Of a DNA stretch of 64,000 nt, positions 43,249 to 51,483 are shown in pieces. A model generated the notes under the pieces. The model was not told where the DNA came from. It saw only the letters and a list, made by a program, of their open reading frames with translations, and ran no database searches. Source of the stretch: JAWWOW01 sp033851265 (lineage in GTDB: Bacteria > Actinomycetota > Actinomycetes > JAWWOW01); assembly GCA_033851265.1 (NCBI GenBank), contig JAWWOW010000006.1:310001-374000 (forward strand). Reading direction: 5' to 3'. How positions within the stretch are numbered: position 1 is the first letter of the stretch; each line of letters starts with the position of its first letter. The translations under genes were made by a program, and so were the position numbers.

Positions 43249-44301
43249 ATGCACTTCTCCATCGTGAGCGATCACCTGCCGGAGCCGGAAGGCACCGCGA
43301 CGGGTCGTGCGTTGCTGGCGCTGTGCCACGGGCTGATCGACGAAGGACATGGCGTCGACGTCTGGTCGTGGCGCCCGGCGCCGCCGACCGATGATCTGCC
43401 GCCGTGGTGCACGTGGCGCCCGCTGCGGCATGGGAGTCGCCTCGACGGTCATCTGCGCGCGCTCGCCGATCCGCGCGGTGAAGCCGGACGGCAAGGGTGG
43501 GCACCCGCCGAGGCCGCCGTCGCGCTCGCGGACACGCCGGTGTCGTTCAGTGCTGTCTCGCCGTACCCGCGGTCAGTCGTGACGTTCCACTACCTAACTC
43601 GGTTAGATCGCGGCGCGACCGGCGGCTGGGCGCTGGCAGATGTTCAGGATCTCCGCAATGAACGACGGGCCGTCCGCCGGAGCGGCGCGGTGCATGCCTT
43701 GTCGCCGCGCGTCGCGGAACACCTCGGAGGGCGCGCGGTGTCGGTGCCGATGGGCTACCCGATTCCGGAAGCTCCGCTCCCAGTGGTCGAGGAGCCGGTG
43801 GCCGCGATGGTGGCGAACTGGGATTGGGCACCCAACCGGACAGCGTTGGCGACCGTCCTCGCCGGGTGGGCGGCGGTGCGCGAGCGGGTGCCTGGTGCGC
43901 AGCTGTTGTTAGCCGGCCGCGGTGAAGCGGGAGTCGGCGCCATCGCGGGTGTGACAGTCCTCGGTTCGGTCTCCCGGGTTGCCGATGTGCTGTCTCGCAC
44001 CGGCGTGCTCGCATTCCCGTGTCCACCGTCGAGCGGGCCGAAGGGCAAGGTCCTCGAAGCAATGGCCTACGGCGTACCGGTGCTGACGACGTCGTACGGC
44101 GTCGAGGGCCTCGCGGTCACCAATGCCGACGTCGCAGTCACAACGCCGGAGTCGTTCGCCGTTGAGTTGACAGCATTGCTCGCTGATCCGCAGCGACGGG
44201 CAGTGCTCGCGCAATCGGGTCGCATTGCGGCCGTGCAGGGTCATGCCCCCGCCGTTGTCGCGCGGGCCCGCGTGGCGGCGTGCAGCCAACTCGCTGACTA
44301 G
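43249..44301 (+). CDS. Glycosyltransferase, GT4-like
   Basis: A 350-residue GT-B enzyme and the last of the five-gene block. The N-terminus (MHFSIVSDHLPEPEGTATGR) is glycine-poor for the family. The donor domain is clear: VAAMVANWDWAPNRTALATV, AQLLLAGRGEAGV, then PPSSGPKGKVLEAMAYGVPV and LTTSYGVEGLAV, where KGKVLEAMA.G.PV is the usual GT4 sugar-binding loop. The expected first glutamate of E-x7-E is replaced by the GPKGK form seen in one GT4 subgroup. The gene ends with a CTAG shared with the convergent polymerase gene. Confidence 0.85.
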   Translation: MHFSIVSDHLPEPEGTATGRALLALCHGLIDEGHGVDVWSWRPAPPTDDLPPWCTWRPLRHGSRLDGHLRALADPRGEAGRQGWAPAEAAVALADTPVSFSAVSPYPRSVVTFHYLTRLDRGATGGWALADVQDLRNERRAVRRSGAVHALSPRVAEHLGGRAVSVPMGYPIPEAPLPVVEEPVAAMVANWDWAPNRTALATVLAGWAAVRERVPGAQLLLAGRGEAGVGAIAGVTVLGSVSRVADVLSRTGVLAFPCPPSSGPKGKVLEAMAYGVPVLTTSYGVEGLAVTNADVAVTTPESFAVELTALLADPQRRAVLAQSGRIAAVQGHAPAVVARARVAACSQLAD

Positions 44302-46163
44302 TGCGGCGAGAGCGCGGGTTCCGGTGTTGACGCGCGAGCGGGAGGTTCGTCACGCCGCCGCCTCTTTCGCGGCTCACCGGGAAGCATCAGCGCTGCGAAG
44401 CCGACGAGCATGGGCAGCCAGACAGGCGCGGTGCGCGCCGCCGTCGCCTTGCCAGAGACCGGTCCCGTAGTCGCCGCCGTCAAGCGGAAGTTCTCCATAC
44501 GAGGGATCGCGCGGACTGTTCGCACCAGGTCGAGAAGGGTGGCGCGTGCTGTTGTGATGTCCGGAGCCTGCACGCGCAACTCGCCTTGGCCAGGGCCGGC
44601 GACAGCAAGTTGTTGCTCCTGCCCCTCGTTGGGATCTCGACAGGTCAATTGAGTAGAACCCCGGGCGAACTGGCCGACCGCGACCGTGTTGCACACCGTG
44701 CCGATCAGCGTGCGTCCGGTGTTGTCCGGGCTATTGACCACCTGTGTGTACGGGGAAAGCGTCGTGAACGCAAACGTCTGTGCAACGTGGGTTGGTGCAG
44801 CGACATTGACGAGAATCCCACCGCCGATAGCGATGGCAATGGCGGTTATTCGACTCGGTGTCGGTATCGCGAACCAGCGTGGCGCGCCGACGGACTGCTC
44901 AGCGACGACGACACCGAGTGCGGCGAGCAGGTAGAGGATCCGCTGGTCGTCGAGCTGGGTGATCGCGTCGTAGAGAAACCCGGCGCCGATCAATGTCACG
45001 ACTCCGAGCAGGCTGGCGGCAGCGATGAGGCGCTGATCGAGATCGGTAGCGAAAAGTCCGCGGCCGACCACAGCGATGATGGTGGCGTAGAGCAGCACCA
45101 ACATCGTCAGGCCGATGATGCCGATATCGCCATAGACGAGCAGGTACGCCGAATCCACGGCCGAGAACCCGAGATCGGCGACGCCGGTTAAACCGAGCCC
45201 GGTCAGTGCATGCGTTGCGACGAACGATGTGATGGCCGGGATCCGCTGGAACCGAACATCCACTGAGCCCTGGTCGATTGCGACCGACAGGTTGTTGGCG
45301 ATCGACGCTGAGCTGAAGTAGGCCAGCAGCATGAGCACCGCAGCGCCGGCGCTGACCGCGGCCAAGCGCCGGTCCCGTGCCAGCGCCGCGAGCGCAACGA
45401 CGGCGACGACCAATGGCAAGGCCGCGCTTCTCGAATGAGTCCAGTAGACCGCGACGACAACGAGCGCAAGCCCGGGGACGACCAGCCACCACCGGCGCAG
45501 TGTCCGGACCGCTGCTACGAGGAGCAACGGGACGAACGACACGGCAAGCCAGGCGTACGCGAGGCTGAAGCCGCTCGCGACCCGAACGCGGGTTTGGTCC
45601 CCTCGTTGCTGCAACGCGGCCGAGGCCGTAGTCGCGCCCTTGTCGGCACCGCTGAAGAACATCCGGGCCCAGCTCTGACCGGTCGCATGTTCACCGACCG
45701 CTATGACGGCTGAGGTGACCAGCAGGGCCGCGAAGGCGCGGATGATGAAGCGGATGTCGCCGATTGCGCGTATTGCAGCGAGTGCCACAACGAAGAAGAC
45801 GAACTCGTCGAGGAAGTTAGCCCAGACGTGTGAGGCGTCGGTGATAGAGACGAGCGGTTGGGCCAGGCCAACGCCGAGCACGAACGACGTTGCCAGGAAC
45901 AACAGGAACACTGCATGGATCGGCGTGACCTCGAAAATGCGCCCCGGGAGCTCGCTGGCACGCACGCGTCGGACGAGGTTGAGCAGTAGGGCGACCATGG
46001 CGATGCGTTGCACGGTGACGATTGACGTTCCGGCGCCGGGGACCACGAGCAGGCTGGGGATGAACAAGACCGTCGCGACGAGGACGACGAGCCCGGTCCG
46101 AATCGAGGCACGGAACGTGATGATCGCGACGACTACCGCGATCGCGATAACAAGCAGGCGCAT
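44298..46163 (-). CDS. O-antigen-ligase/Wzy-like membrane polymerase with extra C-terminal domain
   Basis: A 621-residue polytopic protein. About twelve helices fill residues 1-450. A large loop in the middle holds THSRSAALPL and DVRFQRIPAITSFVATHALTG, matching the Wzy_C/O-antigen ligase domain, which joins repeat units outside the membrane. Unusually, a soluble region of about 130 residues follows (about 450-575: SPYTQVVNSPDNTGRTLIGT and AVAGPGQGELRVQAPDITTA) and then one more helix (PVWLPMLVGFAALMLPG) and a basic tail. That part resembles the topology of a Wzz/tyrosine-kinase adaptor. It overlaps the convergent GT4 gene by four bases and follows the Wzz-like gene by six. Confidence 0.8.
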   Translation of the reverse strand: MRLLVIAIAVVVAIITFRASIRTGLVVLVATVLFIPSLLVVPGAGTSIVTVQRIAMVALLLNLVRRVRASELPGRIFEVTPIHAVFLLFLATSFVLGVGLAQPLVSITDASHVWANFLDEFVFFVVALAAIRAIGDIRFIIRAFAALLVTSAVIAVGEHATGQSWARMFFSGADKGATTASAALQQRGDQTRVRVASGFSLAYAWLAVSFVPLLLVAAVRTLRRWWLVVPGLALVVVAVYWTHSRSAALPLVVAVVALAALARDRRLAAVSAGAAVLMLLAYFSSASIANNLSVAIDQGSVDVRFQRIPAITSFVATHALTGLGLTGVADLGFSAVDSAYLLVYGDIGIIGLTMLVLLYATIIAVVGRGLFATDLDQRLIAAASLLGVVTLIGAGFLYDAITQLDDQRILYLLAALGVVVAEQSVGAPRWFAIPTPSRITAIAIAIGGGILVNVAAPTHVAQTFAFTTLSPYTQVVNSPDNTGRTLIGTVCNTVAVGQFARGSTQLTCRDPNEGQEQQLAVAGPGQGELRVQAPDITTARATLLDLVRTVRAIPRMENFRLTAATTGPVSGKATAARTAPVWLPMLVGFAALMLPGEPRKRRRRDEPPARASTPEPALSPH

Positions 46164-46169
46164 GCTGGG

Positions 46170-46823
46170 CTAGTGCGTCGGGCGTCGGATCAGGCTGCCG
46201 ATGCCGAGAGCCGCCAGGAACGCGAGTAGGCCGGCCACGACACCGGCGGTCAGCTCCCTGCGCTTCGTTGGAGATATGAGCGTTGACGAGCGCGGCTGCA
46301 CCACGACCGAAAGAACCACGCGATCCTTGTCCGGGATCTTCGCCTTCGTCTGCTGCTGTTCGGCGAACACAACAAGCTCGTTGGCCAGCGCTGTGGCGAT
46401 CCGGCGGGCCGTGGGTGCGTCACGCGCCTGCGCACCAACGATGAGGAGAAGGGAGTTCTTGTCGGCCGCCGTGAAGACCTTTGATGCAATCGTGGCGCGC
46501 GGCAACTGGACCTGCTTGCCCACTGCCTCGAGCACGGCGTCAGTCCGAGCCTGGCCGATGTAATAAGCCCTGATGCGGGACAACTTCTCGATGACACCGG
46601 AGTTGGTGCTCTTGGCGACCAGGAGTGGCTGGTCGAGTGCGACCGCGCCAGTGCTTCGGAAGGTCGGTTTGTAGTTGCGGGTCACCGCGAATGCGCCGAA
46701 CGCAGCGAGCACGCCCAGGACCGTGGCAACGACGAGCAGCAGAGTCGGCAACCGCCGTCGTGCGCGGCCTGTTGAGCCAACATCTCCCGTGTCAGCGTCA
46801 GACCGTGTCATCGTGCTTGTCAC
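46170..46823 (-). CDS. Wzz-like chain-length/co-polymerase protein without kinase domain
   Basis: A 217-residue protein. The GTG at 46823 is preferred because AGGA lies upstream; an ATG at 46811 is possible, and a longer ATG at 46877 is unlikely. The topology is that of Wzz: one N-terminal helix (LPTLLLVVATVLGVLAAFGA), an extracytoplasmic domain of about 125 residues (SKSTNSGVIEKLSRIRAYYI, ATALANELVVFAEQQQTKAK), and a C-terminal helix (AGVVAGLLAFLAALGIGSLI). Such proteins set polymer length with the Wzy polymerase, here the next gene. It overlaps the upstream GT2 gene by 26 bases. Confidence 0.8.
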   Translation of the reverse strand: MTSTMTRSDADTGDVGSTGRARRRLPTLLLVVATVLGVLAAFGAFAVTRNYKPTFRSTGAVALDQPLLVAKSTNSGVIEKLSRIRAYYIGQARTDAVLEAVGKQVQLPRATIASKVFTAADKNSLLLIVGAQARDAPTARRIATALANELVVFAEQQQTKAKIPDKDRVVLSVVVQPRSSTLISPTKRRELTAGVVAGLLAFLAALGIGSLIRRPTH

Positions 46824-47820
46824 CCTTGATTCCTCCCGCTCCCCAACGGTCGACGGTATCAGCGAGTTCCTCGTCATCGCTCCGTGCCATTCGGGCTAAC
46901 CGGGCTGCTCCGACCAGCGATCCAGCCGTTCGCGCGGTGTCGCACAGCGCATGGAAGAGCACGGCTCGAGTGCTGATTCTGTCGGCTTTCGCGTCGCCAC
47001 GACGACGGCGTAGCTCACGCGTGTACCAGTCAACGGCGACCGCTGCTCCACCGAACTTCCGATCGTGCAGGTCGTCCGCATTGAGAATCCAGTCCGAGCG
47101 GCCTTGCCACCAGGCGCGTTTGAGCATCCACACCGGACGCAGCCGCGTCGCAGGAAGTTCGTGCACGACCACTGCGTCCGGGACGTAACGCACGCGGGCC
47201 CCGAGACGCTGGACCGCCCGCACCACGTGGACGTCGTCGCCGACGAGTTGCACCGTGCCGCGTGGCCCGAGCGCGGGGACGAACCCACCGCTGCGCCGCA
47301 GCAGATCGGTGTCAAACGCCGCGTTGGCAGTGACGACGAACTCTCGCCCGATCAGCTCGCGTGCGTCGTCGTCGAGATGGAACGACGTGAGGTAGCCACC
47401 GATCCCCATCTCGTCGAACCAGTTTGGACGCGGGACGGTCGGATCGAGGACGACCCGGCCACCGGTCGCCTCGGCCGCACGTGACCGGATTGGCGCCGTG
47501 ATGGCGGAAAGCCAGCCGGGCTGTGGTTCGACGTCGTCGTCGAGAAACGCGATGACGGGCGCGCGGGCCGCAGCGATCCCACGGTTGCGCGCATAGGCAC
47601 TGCCGGCCTGCGATTCGACGATGTGACGGACCTCCCCGGCAATGGCGGAGGCGTGCTCGTCAACGACTGGTCTCGCCGACCCGGCTGCGTCGTTGTCAAC
47701 GATGACCACCTCAAATGGCACGTCCAGGTGTTGGCGCGCCAGGCCGCCGAGCGTTCGCGCCAGGCTGGGACGGCGGTAGGTCGGGACGACCACGCTCACC
47801 TGCGGACCGGGCGACGTCAC
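46798..47820 (-). CDS. Glycosyltransferase, GT2 (GT-A fold)
   Basis: A 340-residue enzyme, first in a unit with the Wzz-like and Wzy-like genes. Motifs are VSVVVPTYRRPSLARTLGGL, EVVIVDNDAAGSA, SAYARNRGIAAARAPVIAFL with the metal site DDDVEPQPGW, and GRVVLDPTVPRPNWFDEMGI. The acceptor part has GDDVHVVRAVQRLGARVRY and WMLKRAWWQGRSDWIL, common in a subgroup that ends with a membrane-associated helix. It is divergent from the next GT2 gene, with 24 bases between the starts. Confidence 0.92.
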   Translation of the reverse strand: MTSPGPQVSVVVPTYRRPSLARTLGGLARQHLDVPFEVVIVDNDAAGSARPVVDEHASAIAGEVRHIVESQAGSAYARNRGIAAARAPVIAFLDDDVEPQPGWLSAITAPIRSRAAEATGGRVVLDPTVPRPNWFDEMGIGGYLTSFHLDDDARELIGREFVVTANAAFDTDLLRRSGGFVPALGPRGTVQLVGDDVHVVRAVQRLGARVRYVPDAVVVHELPATRLRPVWMLKRAWWQGRSDWILNADDLHDRKFGGAAVAVDWYTRELRRRRGDAKADRISTRAVLFHALCDTARTAGSLVGAARLARMARSDDEELADTVDRWGAGGIKGDKHDDTV

Positions 47821-47844
47821 GACGCGTCCCTACACTCCGCAACC

Positions 47845-48690
47845 GTGGCGGTGGAATTGGACGTGACGGTCGTGGTGCCGGTGCGCAACGGCGCAGCGAC
47901 GATCGGTCCGCTGCTGGACGCCCTCGCCCGCCAGGAGCGCGTCACGTTCGACGTCATCGTTGTCGACAACGGCTCGACGGATGGAACAGCTGACGTCGTA
48001 CGCAGGCATCCGATGACTGTCCGGGTTGTCGAGGAGGCGCGACCGGGGTCGTACGCCGCGCGCAACGCGGGGCTAGCCGTCGCACGCGCACCTGTCCTCG
48101 CGTTCACCGACGCCGACTGTACGCCGGAGCCGACGTGGCTGGCCGAAGGACTCGCAACGCTCGGGTCGAGTGGCGCTGGTCTCGTCGGCGGCGGCATCCG
48201 TCCGATTCCGAGCGCCGAACCGACGCGGTGGGAGCGGTATGACCGCGCGGTGTATCTGCGGCAGCAGGATCTGGTCGAGCACCAGCAATGGGGCGTAACG
48301 GCCAACCTGTTCGTTCGGGGCTCGGTCATCGACGCGGTCGGTCCATTTGATGCGTCCTTGCCGTCCAGTGGTGACCGCGAGTTCTGCCTCCGTGCGGGCC
48401 GGGCTGGTTTCCGCATCGTCTATGCGCCCGATGCGGTCGTCGGGCATCAACCGCGGACATCGATGCGGGAGATCTGGGCGGTCAACCGTCGCGTCGGTGC
48501 GGGGATGGGTCTGCTCAGCCAGCGTGGACAGTTGCCGCGCAAGTGGCGGATCCGAGACCACGCAATGAAGCTGGACTGGGTGCTCGTCCTCATCGCGCGG
48601 GACGGCCCGCCGCTGCGAAAGCGGCAGGTCTTGCCCGTACATGCGGTTGCCGTGAGCGCTCGGCTCTATGGGTGGCTGCGTCGTCGTTGA
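47845..48690 (+). CDS. Glycosyltransferase, GT2 (GT-A fold)
   Basis: A 281-residue enzyme. The GTG at 47845 (AVELDVTVVVPVRNGAATIG after it) is chosen because the longer reading runs into the divergent GT2 gene. Motifs are DVIVVDNGSTDGTADVV, ARPGSYAARNAGLAVARAPV, the metal site FTDADCTPEPTWLAEG, and FDASLPSSGDREFCLRAGRA with the ED/RD-type base region. A short basic C-terminus ends it. It is a single plus-strand gene. Its last 25 bases overlap the convergent GT4 gene. Confidence 0.9.
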   Translation: MAVELDVTVVVPVRNGAATIGPLLDALARQERVTFDVIVVDNGSTDGTADVVRRHPMTVRVVEEARPGSYAARNAGLAVARAPVLAFTDADCTPEPTWLAEGLATLGSSGAGLVGGGIRPIPSAEPTRWERYDRAVYLRQQDLVEHQQWGVTANLFVRGSVIDAVGPFDASLPSSGDREFCLRAGRAGFRIVYAPDAVVGHQPRTSMREIWAVNRRVGAGMGLLSQRGQLPRKWRIRDHAMKLDWVLVLIARDGPPLRKRQVLPVHAVAVSARLYGWLRRR

Positions 48691-49802
48691 GCGCTGTTGT
48701 CGATGATCGCGAGGTAGAGGTCCTCGACCTCGCGAACTCGGTCACTGAGACGGAATCGACGTCGCACGTCTGCACTGCCGGCGCGACCCATCGGCGCCCA
48801 TCGCTGCGGCGACGTTGCTAGTGACACGACGGACTCGGTCAGCGCGGCGACGTCACCCTCGGGAACGAGGATCGCGCCATCGGTCGTCAAAGCCTCTGGG
48901 ATGCCGCCGTGGGCCGTGCTGATCACGGGGATCCCGCACGCTTGTGCCTCGATGTTGACGAGCCCGAGCGACTCTGCGTCGCCATCTGCCGCTGTCTTGC
49001 TGGGCGTGAGCAATATGTCGGTGTCATCGAGCACCTGGCCGAGTGCTCCTGGAGAGCTGCCGTCCACGATCTCTGCAGCCAACCGCAGTCGCTCGACCGC
49101 GGCGCGGAGCTCACCGTCGAGTGGCCCGTAGCCCACGAAACGGCAGACGAGTGCCGTTCGCTGTGCAGCAGCGGCCAACGCCTCGGCCGCATCGAGCACG
49201 CCTTTCTTCTCGACGAAGCGACCACCGAAGGTGATGCGAACCGCGCCGTCGGCCCGTGGCTCGCGGGGGCGAAACGGGTAGCGGTCGACGTCGATGCCGG
49301 ACGGGATGACATGCACGACGGCGGCCGGGTACCCGCGCGCGATCGCCGCGTTGGCCAAGAACCGGGACGGCACGATGACGGCGTTCGCGCGATGCACGTG
49401 GTCCATTTCATGGTCGCTGGCTGAGCCAACGAGCACGTCGTAGCCGTGCAGCGAAACGATCCAGGGTCGGTGCAATCGTTCGGCGACTGCGGCCGCGTGC
49501 GCGGCCCAGTAGCCGAAGTGGGCGTGGAGGAGCCGACTGCGCTGTCGCAGTGCGACACCGGCGATCAGCCCTCGGGTCGCTGGCCGGCGAAGGCGATAGG
49601 GCAGTCGGCTGACGACCGGTGCCAACGACGTGACACTGATCGGCGCCGAACCGAAGACAGTGAAACCGTGCGCGGCCCGACCGCACACCACAGAGGGGTG
49701 CGTGCGCGCCGTCGTACGCACCAGGTCGACGACGAAGCGCTCGGATGGCAATCCCCAGTCGGCCATGCAGTGCAGAACCGGTACGGCCTCCGGACGTGTC
49801 AC
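48666..49802 (-). CDS. Glycosyltransferase, GT4 (colanic-acid type)
   Basis: A 378-residue retaining enzyme. Features are LLHAHFGYWAAHAAAVAERL, WIVSLHGYDVLVGSASDHEM, NAVIVPSRFLANAAIARGYP, and HVIPSGIDVDRYPF, typical of WcaL/EpsF-like enzymes. The donor domain has FGGRFVEKKGVLDAAEALAA and the E-x7-E region ESLGLVNIEAQACGIPVIST. It is the last gene of a minus-strand unit that reads GT4, GT2, acyltransferase, GT4, each overlapping the next. The start overlaps the acyltransferase stop by four bases. Confidence 0.92.
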   Translation of the reverse strand: MTRPEAVPVLHCMADWGLPSERFVVDLVRTTARTHPSVVCGRAAHGFTVFGSAPISVTSLAPVVSRLPYRLRRPATRGLIAGVALRQRSRLLHAHFGYWAAHAAAVAERLHRPWIVSLHGYDVLVGSASDHEMDHVHRANAVIVPSRFLANAAIARGYPAAVVHVIPSGIDVDRYPFRPREPRADGAVRITFGGRFVEKKGVLDAAEALAAAAQRTALVCRFVGYGPLDGELRAAVERLRLAAEIVDGSSPGALGQVLDDTDILLTPSKTAADGDAESLGLVNIEAQACGIPVISTAHGGIPEALTTDGAILVPEGDVAALTESVVSLATSPQRWAPMGRAGSADVRRRFRLSDRVREVEDLYLAIIDNSAQRRRSHP

Positions 49803-50548
49803 GAATCCTCGGTGTCAAGCTCGCGAATGAGGCGCGCCGGATTGCCGGCCGCCAGCCAGCCTTCCGGTACGTCGGAGGTCACGACCGCACCGCCGCCGAC
49901 AACTGCTTGATCGCCGATCGTCACGCCGCTGGTGATGACAACATGACTTGCGACCCACACGTTGCGACCGATCTGCACGGGCTTGGTCGTGACCGCGTGA
50001 TGCACTGGCACGCCGGGGGGCGTGCGGGGATGGCGGGAATCAGCCACCGTGGTGAACTCACTGAGCAGGGTCATGTCTCCAACCGTCACGCGATCCGCGC
50101 AATGCACGACAACGCCCGTAGAGACCAGCACATCCGAGCCGATCTGCACGTCACCGCTGACTTGGAACGTCGCAAAGCGGCGTACCAACACGCCGTCGCC
50201 GATCGTCACCGAGCCGCCGCGAAGGCTGAACATGACACCGCTCGATACGCGCGTGCGTGCACCGATCTGCAGGGTGTTGTGTGTTGCGCGAACGAATTCG
50301 AACCGGGCCCACGGGGACACGATCGCGAACGGGTGGACGGTGAGGTCGACCGTCGCCGCAGCGAGCAGCGCCGTGATCCGGCAGTGCAGGATGAAGAGCA
50401 CGCGCGCGATCCGCCGCCAACCGCGCACGATCGCGAGGCTGTGTCGCTGGATTGGAGCAAGCAACAACCAGGCGGCTCTCCCGGTGTCCACGTTCGGCAC
50501 CGTAGCGCGGGTCAGAGCAGCACCGTCCGGTAACGAGCCGACGCCCAT
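49799..50548 (-). CDS. Left-handed beta-helix acyltransferase (hexapeptide repeat)
   Basis: A 249-residue protein. The C-terminal 165 residues are hexapeptide repeats: LQIGARTRVSSGVMFSLRGG, SVTIGDGVLVRRFATF, VQIGSDVLVSTGVVVH, VQIGRNVWVASHVVITSGVT and VVGGGAVVTSDVPEGWLAAG, ending NPARLIREL. The GNPARLIR ending is that of sugar O-acetyltransferases (maltose/galactoside type). The N-terminal 80 residues are basic with one hydrophobic segment. The ATG at 50548 lies 37 bases inside the upstream GT2 gene; a GTG at 50500 is possible. It probably acetylates a sugar of the repeat unit. Confidence 0.85.
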   Translation of the reverse strand: MGVGSLPDGAALTRATVPNVDTGRAAWLLLAPIQRHSLAIVRGWRRIARVLFILHCRITALLAAATVDLTVHPFAIVSPWARFEFVRATHNTLQIGARTRVSSGVMFSLRGGSVTIGDGVLVRRFATFQVSGDVQIGSDVLVSTGVVVHCADRVTVGDMTLLSEFTTVADSRHPRTPPGVPVHHAVTTKPVQIGRNVWVASHVVITSGVTIGDQAVVGGGAVVTSDVPEGWLAAGNPARLIRELDTEDS

Positions 50549-51483
50549 GCGAGCACCCCGACCTCACCGAGGTCAGCGATCAGCGCCGCCGGTAGGTAGG
50601 CAAGTCGAAGCCCCGCGTCCTCGACGATGGGTTGGCGCTTGAGGCGGTAGGCGACGTACGGCGCAGCCAACGCGAGGGCGGCGAGGCGTCCCTTGGGGCT
50701 TCGTGCTGTGACCGCAACGATGGTGCCGATCGCGGCGGCGATCGCCGGCGGGTGGGACGGCTTCCAGAACCAACGGCGGTGCAGCTTGTCACGCAGATGC
50801 GGGTGCTCGCGCACCGCGAGGACCACTCCCTCCCATCGGAGCGTGTCCTGGAGCTGTGTCATCAGGTTCGACGGTCGCACGTCGTGATGAACGACGGCTT
50901 CCGCGACGAACGTGCACGCAGCACCGGCATCCAGCGCGCGCCAGGCCAGATCGGTGTCCTCCCCAGCGGGATTACGGAACCGCTCGTCGAATCCGTCCAG
51001 GCGCTCGAGAACGTCTCGTCGGTAGGCCATGTTGCACGTCGGGTAGTAGCCCGTCTCCTTGCGTACGACGAGGGTGCGGCTGAACGGGCCGCTGTTGGCC
51101 AGCTGATCGGGATTGGGCAGCGTTGCGCCCTGCGCCAGGTCGGTCGATCTCAACGCGTCGCTGAGTCCGCGCACCCACTGCGGACTGGGAATGCAGTCGT
51201 CGTCGGTGAACAGGACGTGCGGGGCAGTTGCTGCGCGCCAACCGACGTTGCGCGCAGTCGCCGGTCCGCTGTTGGTCTCGAGACGCAAAGCGCGCAGCGG
51301 AACTGCCGCCTCGGCTGTCAACCGTTGCAGCTCGTCCCAGGTGTCATCGGGCGACGCGTCGTCGACGACGATCAGCTCGATCTCGTCGTCGTACTGCTGC
51401 CGCTCGATGGCCTCCACGAGGCGATGGAGGAGCTGGGCTCGGTTGTAGGTCGCAACGACGACGCTCACCGTGGCAGTAGTCAT
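50512..51483 (-). CDS. Glycosyltransferase, GT2 (GT-A fold)
   Basis: A 323-residue enzyme. Motifs are VSVVVATYNRAQLLHRLVEA, LIVVDDASPDDTWDELQRL, SGPATARNVGWRAATAPHVL with the metal site FTDDDCIPSPQW, and FDERFRNPAGEDTDLAWRAL with the base-region ED. The C-terminal 100 residues contain two hydrophobic stretches (PAIAAAIGTIVAVTARS; LALAAPYVAYRL), suggesting membrane attachment. The ATG overlaps the stop of the upstream GT4 gene by four bases. Confidence 0.92.
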   Translation of the reverse strand: MTTATVSVVVATYNRAQLLHRLVEAIERQQYDDEIELIVVDDASPDDTWDELQRLTAEAAVPLRALRLETNSGPATARNVGWRAATAPHVLFTDDDCIPSPQWVRGLSDALRSTDLAQGATLPNPDQLANSGPFSRTLVVRKETGYYPTCNMAYRRDVLERLDGFDERFRNPAGEDTDLAWRALDAGAACTFVAEAVVHHDVRPSNLMTQLQDTLRWEGVVLAVREHPHLRDKLHRRWFWKPSHPPAIAAAIGTIVAVTARSPKGRLAALALAAPYVAYRLKRQPIVEDAGLRLAYLPAALIADLGEVGVLAWASARYRTVLL

